From the NCBI GenBank assembly GCA_036011265.1, contig DASCNB010000210.1, positions 1 to 5,689 on the forward strand: a stretch of 5,689 bases of DNA, read 5' to 3'. Numbering within the stretch: the stretch's first letter is position 1; the number at the start of each line of letters is the position of its first letter. This document shows positions 4,938-5,689 of this stretch, piece after piece. The notes below the pieces were generated by a model that had not been told where the DNA came from, did no database searches, and saw only the letters and a list, made by a program, of their open reading frames with translations. The DNA comes from CAJXCL01 sp036011265. Lineage in GTDB: Bacteria; Nitrospinota; Nitrospinia; CAJXCL01. The position numbers and the translations under genes are program-made.

Positions 4938-5689
4938 ATGGCATTACAAAAACCCAATACAGATAATAATAGTAAAAGATACATTATCATTGGACTCGAT
5001 GGCGTTCCTTATTCTCTTATCCAAAAATATAGTTCTATCGGTTTGATGCCAAACCTCGGGCAATTGATAGAAAAGTCTCAGTTTATCAGGATGGAATCAT
5101 CCATACCTGACGTTTCTTCTGTTGCCTGGAGTTCAATTATTACCGGCAAAAACCCCGGGGGACACGGCATTTTCGGTTTTACTGAGATTGAGCCATGCTC
5201 ATATCAATACAGATACCCCAATTTTGATGATCTTAAGGCAATCCCGTTCTGGGATAGTAAAAAAGCTGTCATCATTAATGTCCCTCAAACCTATCCTGCA
5301 AAACAATTAGATGGCGTGTTGATATCAGGTTTTATAGCTTTGGAACCGGAAAAAGCAGTTTATCCTTCTTCCCTGATTTCAGATTTGCAAAAGATTGAAT
5401 ATCGATTTGATGTGAATGCCGAACTCGGGCATCAGTCAATGGATTTATTTTTTAAGGACCTGGATACTACCCTGGAAAATCGTATTAAGTGTATAGATCT
5501 TCTTTGGGAAAGGGAATCATGGGAATTGTTTATGGCTGTTTTTACAGAAACAGATAGGATCAATCATTTTTTATTTGATGTGTTTGATGATGATGATCAC
5601 GCCTATGCTGACATTTTTAAAAAATATTACTGCAGGATAGACGAGCAAATCGGAAAATTAATTTCAGAAATATCCGAGAACGATACCGT
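4938..5689 (+). CDS. Alkaline-phosphatase/phosphodiesterase superfamily protein, N-terminal part
   Basis: The gene begins at ATG 4938 and stays open to the right edge (250 codons visible, no stop), so the C-terminus is missing. RYIIIGLDGVPYSLI (14-28) carries the first metal-binding aspartate, D21. IPDVSSVAWSSIITGKNPGG (56-75) followed by HGIFGF (76-81) is the nucleophile region of type I phosphodiesterase/nucleotide pyrophosphatase-like members; the aligned nucleophile is S60, where many relatives have Thr. TETDRINHFLFD (203-214) gives D206 and H210, a further metal site of the fold. The family hydrolyses phosphate mono- or diesters, or transfers phospho groups, using two metal ions; the substrate is not identifiable. 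No signal peptide is seen: the N-terminus is polar (N7-R14), so the visible part looks cytoplasmic. It is divergent from the cupredoxin-PKS operon across 176 bases. There is no clear ribosome binding site, but no other standard start precedes the conserved core. Confidence 0.88.
   Translation, partial: MALQKPNTDNNSKRYIIIGLDGVPYSLIQKYSSIGLMPNLGQLIEKSQFIRMESSIPDVSSVAWSSIITGKNPGGHGIFGFTEIEPCSYQYRYPNFDDLKAIPFWDSKKAVIINVPQTYPAKQLDGVLISGFIALEPEKAVYPSSLISDLQKIEYRFDVNAELGHQSMDLFFKDLDTTLENRIKCIDLLWERESWELFMAVFTETDRINHFLFDVFDDDDHAYADIFKKYYCRIDEQIGKLISEISENDT

Overview
The window reads as a piece of a moderately low-GC bacterial chromosome. Gene content (HIT protein, sugar-phosphate-isomerase-like TIM barrel, type III polyketide synthase cassette, alkaline-phosphatase-superfamily enzyme) and several REP-like palindromes between genes would fit a Desulfobacterota-type or similar environmental anaerobe. 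This assignment is an inference from general resemblance; no marker gene is present.

Layout. The left edge holds the start of a HIT-family (HinT-like) nucleotide-binding protein on the minus strand, with a textbook promoter and ribosome binding site. A TIM-barrel sugar phosphate isomerase/epimerase-like gene (about 260-1048, +) is divergent from it. A short convergent junction with an imperfect hairpin between two ACACAGAT copies follows. From 4761 down to 1123 there is a four-gene minus-strand block, probably an operon, read in this order: exported cupredoxin-like protein, type III polyketide synthase, class I SAM-dependent methyltransferase, and FAD-dependent oxidoreductase of the geranylgeranyl-reductase/FixC type. 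Spacing is 4 bp between the first two and a 14-bp overlap between the last two. The middle gap (157 bp) is filled almost entirely by a dense cloverleaf-like set of inverted repeats. Divergent from the operon, across a 176-bp palindrome-rich spacer, an alkaline-phosphatase/phosphodiesterase-superfamily gene (4938 onward, +) runs off the right edge.

How the genes may work together. The synthase, methyltransferase and flavoprotein form a compact small-molecule cassette. The closest described analogy in logic is the Streptomyces srsABC phenolic-lipid operon (type III PKS, methyltransferase, flavoprotein), although this methyltransferase is a soluble Rossmann-fold enzyme. A plausible product is a methylated, redox-modified polyketide lipid (resorcinol, pyrone or quinone type). 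The tight coupling of an exported copper-type protein to the synthase gene is the least expected part and may link the product to periplasmic redox chemistry. The product, and the involvement of the divergent phosphatase-superfamily gene, cannot be decided from sequence alone. No gene-free stretch exceeds 300 bases; no tRNA, rRNA, CRISPR array or transposase was seen.
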